From: Cryptomeria japonica
Lineage: Eukaryota; Streptophyta; Pinopsida; Cupressales; Cupressaceae
Reading direction: 5' to 3'
Length of the DNA: 64,000 nt
Assembly: GCF_030272615.1 (NCBI RefSeq)
Contig: NC_081409.1
Coordinates: 243,533,924 to 243,597,923, forward strand
A model generated the notes under the pieces. The model made no database searches and was not told the DNA's origin. It was given only the letters and a program-made list of their open reading frames with translations. Positions 34,781 to 46,099 of this stretch are shown here, in pieces; positions within the stretch are counted from its first letter, which is position 1; every line of letters starts with the position of its first letter. Position numbers and translations under genes: made by a program.

Positions 34781-35169
34781 AAATGCCTAGGAAGGAGGAT
34801 GTAGGAAAAAATGAATAGCCCAAGGTACCTTTATAGAAAGCCCTTCTAGATGCATTACCAGGGTTCCTAGATACCAGAACTAAAATAATGTTTCAGGATG
34901 CCTGGGGAGAATGTAGAGATGCTGACATTCCTCACACTGGTAGATCCCTTTTTTGGTATTTTTACAATAATAGAGATGAGAAAGTACCTCGGTCCAACCC
35001 CTGGAATCTTGACTTAGCGAAGGTCATAGTGTCAAATATGTTTATAGATGTAGAACATATCGAGTTCTTGGCCCGTAATTATAAAAAGATCCTAGAACAA
35101 TCAGGGGAATTGACGGAAACCCTATTTTGGTCATCACAAGATCATGCATTGGAGAATGTTTTGGCCTGA
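34781..35169 (+). pseudogene. Hypothetical ORF with two early stops
   Basis: A plus-strand frame from an ATG at 34781 (MPRKEDVGKNE, stop, PKVPL, stop, then KALLDALPGFLDTRTKIMFQ and on) runs open to 35169. It encodes DAWGECRDADIPHTGRSLF, NPWNLDLAKVIVSNMFIDVE and HIEFLARNYKKILEQSGELT. Amino-acid composition looks like real protein. I recognise no family. It lies between the minisatellite and the truncated end of the CACTA transposase on the opposite strand, and the TNP2 homology ends at about 35315, so it probably belongs to a piece of DNA inserted there. Confidence 0.4.
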
Positions 35170-35314
35170 ATAGGCAGGCAATTACCAAGATTGACAGGGA
35201 AGGATATCTGGTGGATTATGAAAGGATGGTAAAGAGTTTTAGACTACGAGAGGTAGCTTATTTTGGACTGTGAGAGGTAGCTTATTTTGTATGAAGGTAT
35301 GAAGGTATGCCAAT

Positions 35315-36318
35315 CATGTAGGAAATTGAATTTTTCGTATGACTTCTTTTATAGAATTTCTTTGCTACTCCGTTAATAACCAAGGAAGGGCGCTTATATT
35401 AATTTGGTCTCCATCGCTATTTAATTGAATGACATTTTTCATTGCATGATTGGCTTCCTGAGTGTCACTACAAATTTTGACAATTTTCTCTTTTTCATGC
35501 CTTCCATCCAATATTTTCCATATGTTTCTATTAAATTATTTTTGATATACATTGTATCAAACAAATGCACAATTTGTAGCTACTCATAGTAGGGAAACCT
35601 ACTAAATTGTCTGGGATAACTTTTCAATCCCTGTGGAAGTTGTCCATTAATGCCATGATGACCTTCATGAAGCATATAAGTTAAACAAATTAACAACGAT
35701 AATCATTGTCAATTACAACATGAATCAACAAAATAAAATATAAAAATACAAATTCCAAACATATCATGTATGATAAACAATTTGATCCAATGTAAAACCT
35801 TGACGATTAATAATACTATATTCCAACTTCCATAGGTGAGGTGTCATTCTTCGTGGTTTTAAACTTGTCTCTTCTTTACCATTAAAAAGATGTTTTTCAG
35901 TAGTTCAATACTTATGATTTATGTGGAGGAAGTGCCTATACTCATCAAACACCTACTTTGCTAAACTTGTTGAACAACAAGATTTCATCTTTGGACCACA
36001 AACTGGACATGCAAATTTTCCCTTTATTTGAAGACCTGCAATATCATATATAATTGGATTAAATATGTCAATTTTTATAATTTTATATAAAGAATAGATT
36101 ATTTTAAAAAAATGCATGATATCTACTTCATAAAATTAAATATCATTCAAGTGCAGTCAAACATTATAACATACCACAAAAATGTGTTAGCCCTGGTGCA
36201 TCATGAATTGTCCATACAAGCATTGCATGGAATTGAAATTGTCTTTGTCCTATTGGTCTAGAGACATCATACATAGTGATATCATTTCATAACTTTAGTA
36301 ACTTGTAAATAAGAGGCT
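35315..36318 (-). pseudogene. CACTA TNP2-like transposase, downstream part
   Basis: Continues the transposase from 39912. Minus-strand reading gives EPLIYKLLKLWNDITMYD, RPIGQRQFQFHAMLVWTIHD, then an intron (donor GTATGT near 36175, acceptor TTGCAG near 36036), LQIKGKFACPVCGPKMKSCC, and further on HHGINGQLPQGLKSYPRQFS and ALPWLLTE. Several stops and frameshifts. Homology ends near 35315; the conserved C-terminal transposase region is not found in the remaining sequence. Together with 39912-41494 this is about two thirds of a TNP2. Confidence 0.8.
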
Positions 36319-36637
36319 CAATGTTTTGGAGTTGAGAAATACAACACCACAGGAGCCCAAATGATCTTTGCAAGCTGAAAAACCTGTTACAAGGAGAAGC
36401 AAGGAAACAAATCACAGAAGGAACAAAAACACAGGAAAAATATGCTCCAAAAGATGAGAGCTCAATAATCTCCAAAAATGTGTTGTCAATAATAATCCTT
36501 CTTACAAAGAAAAGAATGAACTCAATCTTTAATAGGTCAAGAAACCCTAAAAGGGAAAACACTGATCTCGAAGATACAAATGGCATGAGAAACCAAAGCC
36601 TGAAGAGCTGATCAATTGAACCCTGCTGTCGATGCCA

Positions 36638-37851
36638 TTTGTCCTGTTGGTTTTAATGCTTCTATGGTTTGATTGATCAGCTCTTCAGGATTTGGTTTCT
36701 CATGCCATCTGTATCTTCAAGATCAGTGTTTGCCTTGTTTTCCTTCTGATTCGAGTAGTGTCATTTGAGGGCACTCATACAGATTACAGTCTTCTCTACC
36801 TAGTCATGTTCTATTTCAGTGGAGGTTCTCCAGATCAGCAGTTATTCTTTGGCAGAGTTTGCAGGTTCTTCATGCTTCAGTGGTGTTATTTTCCATCTCT
36901 TTTTGGAGTAGAGTTTTTCCCATGTGGTTTTCTCTAGTTCATAGAGATTTCATTGTATTTGGGTACCTGAACAGGCCTTGTTGCCGGGACCCATCTTTCT
37001 TGCTTTCAGTAGTTGTTCTAGGTTTTAGCTTCTCCCTAAGTCTAGCTTAAGGGGGGGTGTTAGAGTATTCGGGTATTTACTTGATTAATTAAACAATATT
37101 TGTTTAATTATTTAAGTTCCCTTTACCTATTTTACACTTAAGCTAACTTTAGGTACATAATAATTAATTTTTTTATTAATTATTATGTGAAAACCTAGTG
37201 TTTTCCCTTTTAGGGTTTCTTGACCTATTAAAATAATGAACTCAACCTTTAATAGGTCAAGAAACCCTAAAAGGGAAAACACTAGGTTTGCACATAATAA
37301 TTAATAAAAGAATTAATTATTATGCACCTAAAGTTAACTTAAGTGTAAAAGAGATAAAGGGAACTTATATAATTAAACAAATATTGTTTAATTAATCAAT
37401 TAAATACCCGAATACTCTAACACCCCCCCTTAAGCTAGACTTAGGGAGAAGCTAAAACCTAGAACAACTACTGAAAGCAAGAAAGGTGGGTCCCGACAAC
37501 AAGGCCTGTTCAAGTACCCAAATACAATGAAATCTCTATGAACTGGAGAAATAGAGAAAAACACATGGGAAAAAACTCTACTCCAAAAAGAGATGGAAAA
37601 GAACACCACTGAAGCATGAAGAACCTACAAACTCTGTCAAAGAATAACTACTGATCTAGAGAACCTCCATTGAAATAGAACCTGACCAGGTAGAGAAGAC
37701 TGTAATCTGTATGAGTGCCCTCAAATGACACTACTCGAATCAGAAGGCAAACAAGGCAAACACTGATCTCAAAGATATAGATGGCATGAGAAACCAAAGC
37801 CTGAAGAGCTGCTCAATCAAACCACGGAATCATTAGAACCAACAGGACAAA
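36638..37851. repeat. Large palindrome, arms ~0.6 kb
   Basis: Left arm 36638-37228 and right arm 37250-37851 are near-complete reverse complements with a spacer of about 21 bp. Each arm contains about 420 bp of element interior, the polypurine tract and the first ~172 bp of the LTR (LTR starts at 37058 plus and 37422 minus). The symmetry centre therefore lies inside the LTR. Smaller inverted copies occur at about 36588-36620 and 36668-36705. Confidence 0.85.
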
Positions 37852-37861
37852 CCTCCCCATA

Positions 37862-38620
37862 ATGCTGAAGAGGGAGAGGGACAGGAACACTGAAAAGAAC
37901 AGCCAAGAAGAATTGCATGACGAAGAACCAGGAACATCAAAGGTGCTGAGAAAAGTACATGGTGTCATGGAAGGAACACTCACTTGACACACATCATGAG
38001 GTGAATGTCATGGAAGGAACACTCACTGGACAAAGGAAGATGACAAACAACAGGCAAACATCAACCCCCTCATGGCACTTTATCAATAGTGCATGTACAA
38101 CAAGGCACAAGATGTGCATGATCCCAAGTAAACAATGCATGATGGCACTTTATCTCAGTGTGTTTGCTTAAATACAAGCTACAATGATAAGAAGACTAGA
38201 AATAGAAACGAGAACCAAAATAGAGACATCCTACCCAGAGAAGAGATCCCAGGATCTGAAACAACCAAGATATCCACCATAGTGATGAAAAGCAAAAAAT
38301 TGAATAAAATATTCCTGGAGTAGAATCTGGAAATAAAACTCATATGGATGGAAAGTACACAGTACACGCTTTCTAAAAATATAAACTTTTCGAAAAACGA
38401 AGGTCGGATGCTCATTCTATGGCCCCCGGAGTGCAAAAACTAGACCTCACTTTGGCTGGAAAAAAACACACTCAAACAGAAAAATTGGAAAAAAAATACC
38501 AAGATGACGAGGTCTGGCTCGGAACCATCTTTCCGACGCCTATTTGTTTCTGAAAAAATGACTCTATATGCCCAAGATATGGAAAAAAAAACCAAACCCC
38601 CCTTCAAAACAGGAGGAAGG
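37862..38620 (-). other. Copia interior, non-coding
   Basis: Interior of the element at 36324-39906. A phrase CATGGAAGGAACACTCACT is repeated at about 37967 and 38010. No ORF of retroelement type. Confidence 0.5.
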
Positions 38621-38624
38621 GGTA

Positions 38625-39120
38625 GTCTGGTGGCTCTGGCGAACAGAGGTGGCCAGGGAGTGGTGCTCCGGTGGCAGCCTGGTGGCAGGCTGGTGGCAAT
38701 CCGGTGGCTAGGCGGCTGGGAACTGCTAGCTAGGGTGGTTTTTGGCGGTGGCAGTGGAAGCCGGCGGGGCCGGGAGATGGCCGGAGCCGCTGGTTGAGCA
38801 CCCTGGGCGGAGCTGCGGGGAGCCGCTGGTGGAGCAACTTGGGTGGAACTACAGAGAGTTGGGCAGCAGCAGGACTGAAGGGAGCAGCAGTGGTGGGGGC
38901 CGCATGGAGACCAGCGGGAGGCTGAAGTCGGCAGTGGTCGCATGGAGGCCGGAGCGGGCCGGAAGGGAGAAGCCGGTGGCAGGGGCCAAAGCCGGTGAGG
39001 GGCCGGTGCCGGCAGTGGGCCAAAGGACAGTGGTGCGGGGCCCAAGGAAGGGATAGCGTCAAGGCTTCCGTACTGACACTTGCAGGGGCCCCATGGTACC
39101 CTGCGTACTGTGGGAACCCC
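38625..39120 (-). other. GC-rich island in the leader of the copia element
   Basis: About 500 bp of strongly GC-rich DNA (GGTGGC, CCGGTGGC, GGAGCAGCAG phrases) inside otherwise AT-rich surroundings, in the 5' leader between the primer site and the interior. Open in several frames on both strands because of composition; the Pro/Ala/Ser-rich minus reading is not credible as a protein. It could be captured host sequence. Confidence 0.6.
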
Positions 39121-39514
39121 CAAAAACTTTTTTTTTTATTTTTTTTTTTTGCAAAAAAAAAATAATCGCCTTTTTTTTCAACTTTTTTTTACAAAAAAAT
39201 CAAATTTTGGCCTGCATGTCGTAAAAAGGCAAAAAAAATAAAATTTAAATGTTTTTTCTTGATTTGCGTGCCAGGTCGTACGACCTGGATCTGAGAAGAA
39301 AAAAAACTCCTAGAGGCTCAGGAACCAAAATAGGTCAAATTTTATATGACCATAGGGGTTTTTGGGCCTTCTAAGCATGATGGTGAGGTCCGTTTAGGCC
39401 CAAAGTGCTTAGAAAAAATCCTATACCTAGGTGCATAAAAAAACTTTCTAAAACTCTAAATCTGCTTCCAATGCAAAAATTCTCAAAACAAGAATAGGTA
39501 GCTGCAGATCTAAA

Positions 39515-39526
39515 GCTTTGATACCA
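39515..39526 (-). other. Primer-binding site of the copia element
   Basis: The minus-strand sequence TGGTATCAAAGC begins immediately after the LTR end at 39527, the initiator-Met type with one change. Confidence 0.8.
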
Positions 39527-39906
39527 TGTTGGAGTTGAGAAAATACAACACCACAGGAGCCCAAATGATCTCTGCAAGCTAAAAAACCTGTTACAAGGAG
39601 AAGCAAGGAAACAAATCACAGAAGGAACAAAAACACAGGAAAAATATGCTCCAAAAGATGAGAGCTCAATAATCTCCAAAAATGTATTATCAATAATAAT
39701 CCTTCTTACAAAGAAAAGAATGAACTCAACCTTTAATAGGTAAAGAAACCCTAAAAGGGAAAACACTAGGTTTGCACATAATAATTAATAAAAGAATTAA
39801 TTATTATGCACCTAAAGTTAGCTTAAGTGTAAAAGAGATAAATGGAACTTAAATAATTAAACAAATATTGTTTAATTAATCAAGTAAATACCCAAATACT
39901 CTAACA
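39527..39906 (-). repeat. 5' LTR of the copia element, 380 bp
   Basis: Starts TGTTAGAGTATTTGGG on the minus strand and ends CTCAACTCCAACA next to the primer site. It matches 36324-36566 (its last ~240 bp) and the palindrome LTR pieces (its first ~172 bp) with a few changes. Confidence 0.85.
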
Positions 39907-39911
39907 CAATG

Positions 39912-41494
39912 TATACATTCATATCTTTAACTTGGTACTTACCTAGTTGAATGAAGATAAACATTACATAATTATTATAATCATTTTACTACTATATATA
40001 TATATATATGATTATTAAATGAAAAAGATATAAGTCATTATTTAACAAATAAGACAAATGAGATGCTACTATGTTAAAGAAAATTGATGTAAACAAATAC
40101 CTGGAACAATCATTGCCAACATTATGTGCTCCCTCTTTATTGGCATCCATGGAGGAATATTATTGTTGATAACAAAAATAGGCCACACTGAGTAAATAGA
40201 TCTCATCTCTCCAAATGGATTAACACCGTCTGCTACCAATGAAAGTCTGAGATTACGAGGTTCTTCTTTAAAGTGTGGTTATTTTTCCTCCATGTCCCTA
40301 AATGCAGAACCATCTACAGGCATTCAAAGGATTTCATCTCCACTTCTAATATGTGCATGGTAATCCATAAAATGCGCTAATCTTTCACACCTAAATAATC
40401 GCTGCATATGTGGAATAATGGGAATATAATGAAGAACCTTGCGAGCCACCTTTTTTGTTAGTTGATCTATTCGATATCTATTGATATGACATTATAGGCA
40501 ATCTGTTGCAAACTCATGTTTTTTATGATATAAAATATGATCATTGGGACATGCATCTATTGATTGATACTCCATTCCAATATCTTTCATAATGGCAGAT
40601 ACATCTCAGTATAAGCGACATAAAATATTTGAAGGTGGTAACAAAAATTCACCTATCAATCTACAACAAAAAAATAATTTGTTAATTAATATAACGAACA
40701 TTAATGGTACATATTTCATCCTTTATTTACTAGTGATGAACTAACAACAAAAATAGATTAAAAAAGATGACATATATAACATACCTTAACATCCATGAGA
40801 TTGCTATGTTGGATAAACCATTATAACCTTCAAGTTCACCAACAACAATACAATAGAGAGAAGAGTTGTTTGGGAGCCTTCATAAAGGGGCTCGTATGCC
40901 TTCTCAAGTACAGGTAAATCATGAACAACATCAAAGTCATCTAGATCATCATCATGATCATTTGCGCCACTAAATGTGCCATGGATCAATGTATTTGTAC
41001 CATCATCTTCAACTATGTTTTCTAGTGCATGATCATCTTCTTCCACAGGATCATTAACTTCATCTTCTATATTCACAACTTCATGTTCCTCCACTTGAAA
41101 ATCCACATTCTTTGTGCCATGATAATCCATATTATGCACCCTAGGACACCCCGCCTTTATAATAATGATCGGCATAAATAAACCATGATCATGATCAAGT
41201 GATTTTTTTAATATATACTAGAAATCATGTTAAAACGATATAAACATTTATAAATTCAATCAATATAAAGACATATAATGAACAACTTACCAATAGACGA
41301 TAATTGTGCCCCCCTTCAACATGACCATGCTGCCTAAAATGTTTCTTAGTTGTTGTGATTAAAAGTCTTCTCATCTTTAAGCCCTTGAAATTATTGCAAG
41401 GACAATAACATTTCCCATCACCCTTTCTTTTCAATCTATCCCATAATCTAGCAAGTGTTTTTTCATTTTTTTCTGCACTAATATTATCTAACAT
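39912..41494 (-). pseudogene. CACTA TNP2-like transposase, N-terminal part
   Basis: Minus strand from an ATG at 41494. The first block (WDRLKRKGDGKCYCPCNNFK, then FRQHGHVEGGHNYRLLV) matches the transposase-associated Cys-rich domain. The second (41175-40804) is acidic and ends LEKAYEPLYEGSQTTLLSIV. The third (about 40660-40090) reads RYRIDQLTKKVARKVLHYIP, MPVDGSAFRDMEEK, DGVNPFGEMRSIYSVWPIFV, then PPWMPIKREHIMLAMIVPG, the Transposase_21/TNP2 signature (DGxNPFG, PPWM). Introns and stops separate the blocks. The frame continues through DMNVYI to the copia insertion at 39911 and resumes at 36318. Defective. Confidence 0.88.
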
Positions 41495-42710
41495 GATTTT
41501 TCTTTACCAAGCTTGAATATTTAGATAAATTGTTGAAACAAGGCTCCAATCAGCAAACCCACCATAAGGCCCTCTTGGCACAATGTCTCATTAGGATTTA
41601 ACACATAACAAGGCCAACTTCATGGATACAAGGCTTGAACAAAGGAACAACATGTTCTTCAAAGGAACAATGCTCTTGATCAATAGGACAATAGGGAACA
41701 ATGAAACCATGCTTCAAACATGTTGCTTTACACATCCACTCATGATATCAATGCACCTTCACAAGGACTATATATGAACTTTGGATTCAGACTTTTTCCA
41801 AAAGGATCAAACTCTAGGAACAGAGACATTAAACCTTGTAATGCAACCTTTTCCAATATGTTTTTGTTTTGTAACAACACCCCATCAAGTTTGTGAACTT
41901 ATTGTCAAGGGTCAGACTTACAAACTTTTGTATGCTCATTACAATTGTTCACCTTCCACATGGATCACAAGGGGAGTCAAGGTAATTTCATGGATGTATA
42001 CATGCACTTGAGGCAACATTTGAAAGGTCCTCAAGGCTTATAAACAATGGAAGACTCCAAAAATTGGAAGAAGTCAGACTTTTAAAGTTTACTACAAGGA
42101 CAGACCTAAATAGTCATCATTTGTTCGTCATTATCAGACAACTCCATAATCTAAGCAATATTATATTTTTTATAACAATAATGGTTCTTTAAAATGAAGA
42201 CAAAGTGAGAGACAACTGCACTTAACAAAAGAAAACTTCCAAACTGTAACTGTCACTGTTTTTGGGACAGTTTGACAGTGGCCTTCAAATCAGAGACTAA
42301 AACAACATAAAAATTCCTTGTCAAGTGATTGTAAAGGATTTTTTGGATTACACACAATATTATGTCAACCTCAAGTGCCAATTGGAATCATCAAATAGGT
42401 TTTTAATTAAGCACATTAGAACAATCGGCTAGAGAATCAAACTATATACCCGTCGACTAACGACAAATTAAGAAAGTGTGCGCTAACAAAAAAAACCCAT
42501 TGGAAACAGGTTGACTTTAAGTGTTTGTCGGAATAACGTCAGAATAGCGATGAAAATTCTTGTTCGTCAAAATTTTGACAAACGTCGAGGACCAATTTAA
42601 AGAAAAAAATAAAAAATCTCACATTAAATTGAAAGGTACCCGACGAAACAATAAATTAATTCACTTTCGTCGAAATACTTTGTCGGATTTTGACCTCAAA
42701 TGAGTTAGTG
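41495..42710. other. CACTA right subterminal region
   Basis: No gene. From 42430 to 42700 it is rich in CGACGAA/TTCGTCG/GTCGG motifs like the left end (22080-22600), the expected binding-site clusters of a CACTA transposase. The right terminal inverted repeat is 42679-42710. The 41500-42430 portion would hold the promoter and leader of TNP2; nothing specific is seen. Confidence 0.6.
42679..42710. repeat. CACTA right terminal inverted repeat
   Basis: The reverse complement starts CACTAACTCATTTGAGG and contains TCCGAC. It pairs imperfectly with 22071-22102. Confidence 0.7.
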
Positions 42711-42718
42711 TGGTGTGA

Positions 42719-44295
42719 TGTATTCTAAGAGTCTGATAGTTGTTGAATTTCTTATGGATCTTATTTATAATACTCCTATGAGAAGCTTGTTCTATAGGTA
42801 TATTATAATATGTGGTTGATGTATGAATAATATATTGGGTGGCTTTTGAAGTGTGAGTTTTTTCTCCTGAAAGGGTTTTGCCCATGTAAATCATTGTTGA
42901 GTGGTATGTGTATGCAAGATTTATGGTGATCAAAATATCAAGATTGAGATCAAAATGGCCAACATAGCAATAAGACTCTTGAATGCAAGGATTAACTAGG
43001 TTTAAACTAGTTTAACTTCCCAAGGTGTGTCCCATTGTTCTGTATCTCATAGGATCCCTAAAGTCAATGTTTTGCACTCATATCATTGAGAAAATGACTT
43101 AGGAATGACACCTCCAAGAACAAGTGATATTGTGATCTACATGCACGAATGCATTCTAATGTCTATATGATATGTTCAAAATCATGATATTAAGCTAGGA
43201 TGAAGATAATGATAAGATAAAGATATTAACAAACTACCCTAACATGATATACTAACATGGATATATTATGATATGAAATGCTTCTTAATGCTAAAATGAT
43301 TGATATAATTAGACTATAATATAGATGAATGAAACTTGGATTTGGAGAATGAAGAATGTGAGCTCTATTTATAGGGGAAATAGGGCAATGGATGGTTAAG
43401 ATTTAATAATCTTAACAATGGCTAGGATTGAAAGTTACTCATTCCATGTTTACAATTTTCACCAATGAAATGGTGACAATTGTCAACAAGAGGTGGATTG
43501 AGAGGAGATGCAAGAGGCATTAAATGCATGAGAAAACATGAGGGTCACCCTAAGAGAGTGTGGTTAGGGTTAGGTTAGGGTTAACCAGTGGATAAAGCTT
43601 TTACCCAAAGGGTAAACTCTTGTGCAAGGGTTAATAGGATAACCCGGGTCAAATCCATGAGTGCTTGATGGGACCCTTGGGTTAAATGAGGGTTGAGTTA
43701 GAGAGAAAGTCTCTAATCATGTGGTAAGGTTGAGTTAACCATTAATGGTTTGTGATACTTTGAGGATTAACTTGTTGAAGGCATAAAGCCTTTAATGTAA
43801 TTTGAAGACTTTGGGGGATTTTTGAGAAGTTCTCTTAAGGAATGTGCAAATGTTTAAGAGATGAATTAGGCTAATTAGGGATGATTAGAAGAATCTATAA
43901 GGCTCTAGAAGAAGATTAATCATGCAAGTGGATTTGTTAGGAGAATGCAAGTGGGGGGAGATTTCTGATTTATTTTTGAAATAAAGTGATTTATTTCAAA
44001 AAGGTGGATGACAACTTGCAAATTTAAAGATTTTTAATAAATTTGATTTATTTAAATTGGAGAGGGTTTTTAATTAAAATGTAATTTAAAGGGGAAAGGG
44101 ATATTTAATTAAATAAAGTGATTTATTTAATTAAAGGTTTGGATGTGGCTAGATAAATTTAATTAAATAAATTGAATAATTCGTTTAATCAAATAGATGA
44201 AAGTAGGGGAATTAATTAAATAAGATTTAATTAATAGAGAATGTGGTTAATATTAAATATTTATTTAACTAGATGGTCAGATTTATACGTCTACA
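42719..44295 (-). repeat. 3' LTR of a minus-strand Tat-like gypsy element (outer end approximate)
   Basis: The start is certain: TGTAGACG at 44295 directly follows the polypurine tract on the minus strand. It contains AT-rich U3 with TTAATTAA/TTTATTT blocks (as in the LTR at 49221), a TATA box at 43373-43366 and a small TTAGGGTTAGG run near 43565. The far end is placed at a TGTATTCT (42719) next to the CACTA end; this is a guess since no second copy exists here. Confidence 0.55.
43366..43373 (-). promoter_or_regulatory. TATA box of the minus-strand gypsy LTR
   Basis: The minus strand reads CCCTATAAATAGAGCTC, a strong plant TATA context, about 920 bp into the LTR from its start. Confidence 0.6.
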
Positions 44296-44309
44296 TTTTG
44301 CCCCTCTTT
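44296..44309 (-). other. Polypurine tract of the minus-strand gypsy element
   Basis: AAAGAGGGGCAAAA on the minus strand, identical to 19655-19668 and 59660-59673, directly before the LTR. Confidence 0.85.
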
Positions 44310-46080
44310 GAAGTGACCTATGTGCACATGTTGATTCAAAGAAAACTCGCTCGATATGTCACCAAATTTTTTGATGTTGATGTTGTTGCCAAAAATTTTG
44401 ATATGATGCCCCATACATGAATACTGATACTTGATATGAAGTCGATATGATGATGATGCCCCCTCGGGGATCGTTCATGCATTAAAGGCATGAATGATCT
44501 CTCAAAAGAAGAAAAATATTATATGGAAGATAGAAGAGTGGATAATTGATGACATGCATGGGTTTGATTGGATTGATTGGAACAAGATCAAGTCTGGTTT
44601 TAGGAATGACATCTCTTGTATAAGACAAAGATGATCAAAACGTATCCTGTATAAGACATGATCAAAACGTCTAGTTTCAAGAAAGATACATCATGTATAA
44701 GACATGATAGATGATAGTATGTCTGGTTTCAAGAAATATACATCATGTATAAGACATGATAGATGATAGTTGGATGAATGATGAAGAAATGAAAGTGAAG
44801 AATGATCCCATGATGATGCGATAGATATGCATATGATGGATGCAATGATGAATGTTATTTTTTTAGGAAATGATATGATGTGAGATGTATCTTAAAAATG
44901 AGATGTAAATGATAATGATATGAGATGATAAATACAACTAAATGTATGAATGCAACTAGTTGATCATTTTAATCTGGTCGTTGTCATTCCTGTTAGTCAC
45001 TTGTTTGTGCTCTTTTTGTCATCATTGAGAATTTGAAGTGTTGGAAGTTAATACAAACATCAATGGTATAATTGAACCATGATGACCTAAGTAGAACTTT
45101 CATGATTTTTGATATGGCAAAATGACACAAGCATCGAGGTATAATTGAACCAAGATGACCTGAGTGTTCTTTGCGTAAAATAGACAAGAGTTGACCACTG
45201 TAATGTGCAAAATAGGAAATGTCTTCAATAATATGTGTCCAATCATGTCTCGAGATAAATTTGCACCATATGAATGATCACCTTACAGACACAAAACCAA
45301 AGAAAATATTAGATTCCTTTGTTTCTTCTCTAGCTCGGTGCATCCTTGAGTAGCTCAGGAGATCTAATAGTTCAGAAATTAAGATACAAACAGTCAAAAC
45401 TTTATGCTAAATGTAAACAAATCATAATTCAGAATAGATCATCCACAGTGTTTGTAGTTTAGGTGTAGTTGGACAGTGATCCTGTTTGCCAGTCTGATGG
45501 GTAGTTTTGACATTGGTCTCCTTAGTATGTTGTGATCCTTGTTTGTTGCTTTTGTTATGAAAGCTAAAGCAAAATGTCCTTACTGAGATAAGGATTTTGC
45601 CCCCAGCTATGGACACTTTTCGATGTGGATATATACATTGATCACCAAGCCATGGTGGGATATGAGTCGGATAACTAATTCAGATAATCAAGGACAATGA
45701 CTACACTACGTATGTTTGGGATAATGTTGTGTGTATAAGTGTTCTATGATGGCTATTGGATTAGATCAAATGGAGCCAAAGATATGATACAAGTATTGAT
45801 AGATAGAGGAGTTGCTCTCTCATAAATGGCACATGTTGCCAGGTTTTCACCACTTGTTTTTATTGCACTTTTTTATTGTTTTTTATTTTTTAATATTTCT
45901 TGATTTTTTTTTTTTTTTATGTCAAAGAGTGCCTGTTTGCCAGGTTTTCACCCTAGTGACGATTTTTTATACTTTTTTGTTTTTTTTGCTTTTTTGCTTG
46001 ATACATGCATTGGATGACTCAAATGTAGAATTTATTCAGATGAATGTTGTTGGTTGGCTCGTCAAGCACATCCCCTTATG
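44310..46080 (-). other. 3' non-coding region of the minus-strand gypsy element
   Basis: No ORF supported. It has tandem copies of a ~60-bp phrase with CATGTATAAGACATGATAGA (about 44600-44770) and two copies of GGTATAATTGAACCAxGATG (about 45066 and 45140). Near the integrase end, TGGTGAAAACCTGGCAA occurs twice on the minus strand (about 45857 and 45963) beside poly-T runs. The same motif follows integrase in the plus-strand element at 56487. Confidence 0.65.
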
Positions 46081-46099
46081 AATTTGATAACATATATGG

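Larger units (their letters stand above)
36324..39906 (-). mobile_element. Small non-autonomous copia-type element with internal palindrome, inserted in TNP2
   Basis: It has a perfect 5-bp duplication CAATG at 36319-36323 and 39907-39911; removing the insertion restores the TNP2 frame (DMNVYI then EPLIYKLL). The 5' LTR is 39906-39527 (380 bp, TGTTAGAG...CCAACA), directly followed on the minus strand by a TGGTATCAAAGC primer site (39526-39515). A polypurine tract AAGGGGGGG lies at 37423-37431. At the 3' end only the last ~240 bp of LTR (36566-36324) remain intact; in between lies an inverted copy of the element's own 3' region. No gag or pol coding is recognised. Confidence 0.85.
22071..42710 (-). 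mobile_element. Large decayed CACTA (En/Spm) transposon, ~20.6 kb including nested insertions
   Basis: The left end starts CACTACTATATTTGGCACC and the right end, read inward on the minus strand, starts CACTAACTCATTTGAGG. The first 32 bases agree at about 21 positions, including the CACTA terminus and a TCCGAC box. Flanking triplets are TGA and TGG, an imperfect 3-bp duplication. Both subterminal regions (22080-22600, 42430-42700) are dense in CGACGAA/TTCGTCG-type motifs, as in CACTA elements. A TNP2-like transposase runs minus from 41494, next to the right end, as expected. Genes are broken and the interior contains LINE fragments, satellite arrays and a copia element. Confidence 0.75.

Noticed and set aside
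36287-37050. Phe/Leu/Ser-rich ORFs on both strands, also 39371-39766
   Set aside because: Copies of the same LTR and palindrome sequence in different orientations; no retroelement protein motif.
38440-39123. A 227-codon Pro/Ala/Ser-rich ORF in the GC-rich island
   Set aside because: Open because of GC content; overlapping ORFs of similar quality exist on the other strand and no motif is present.
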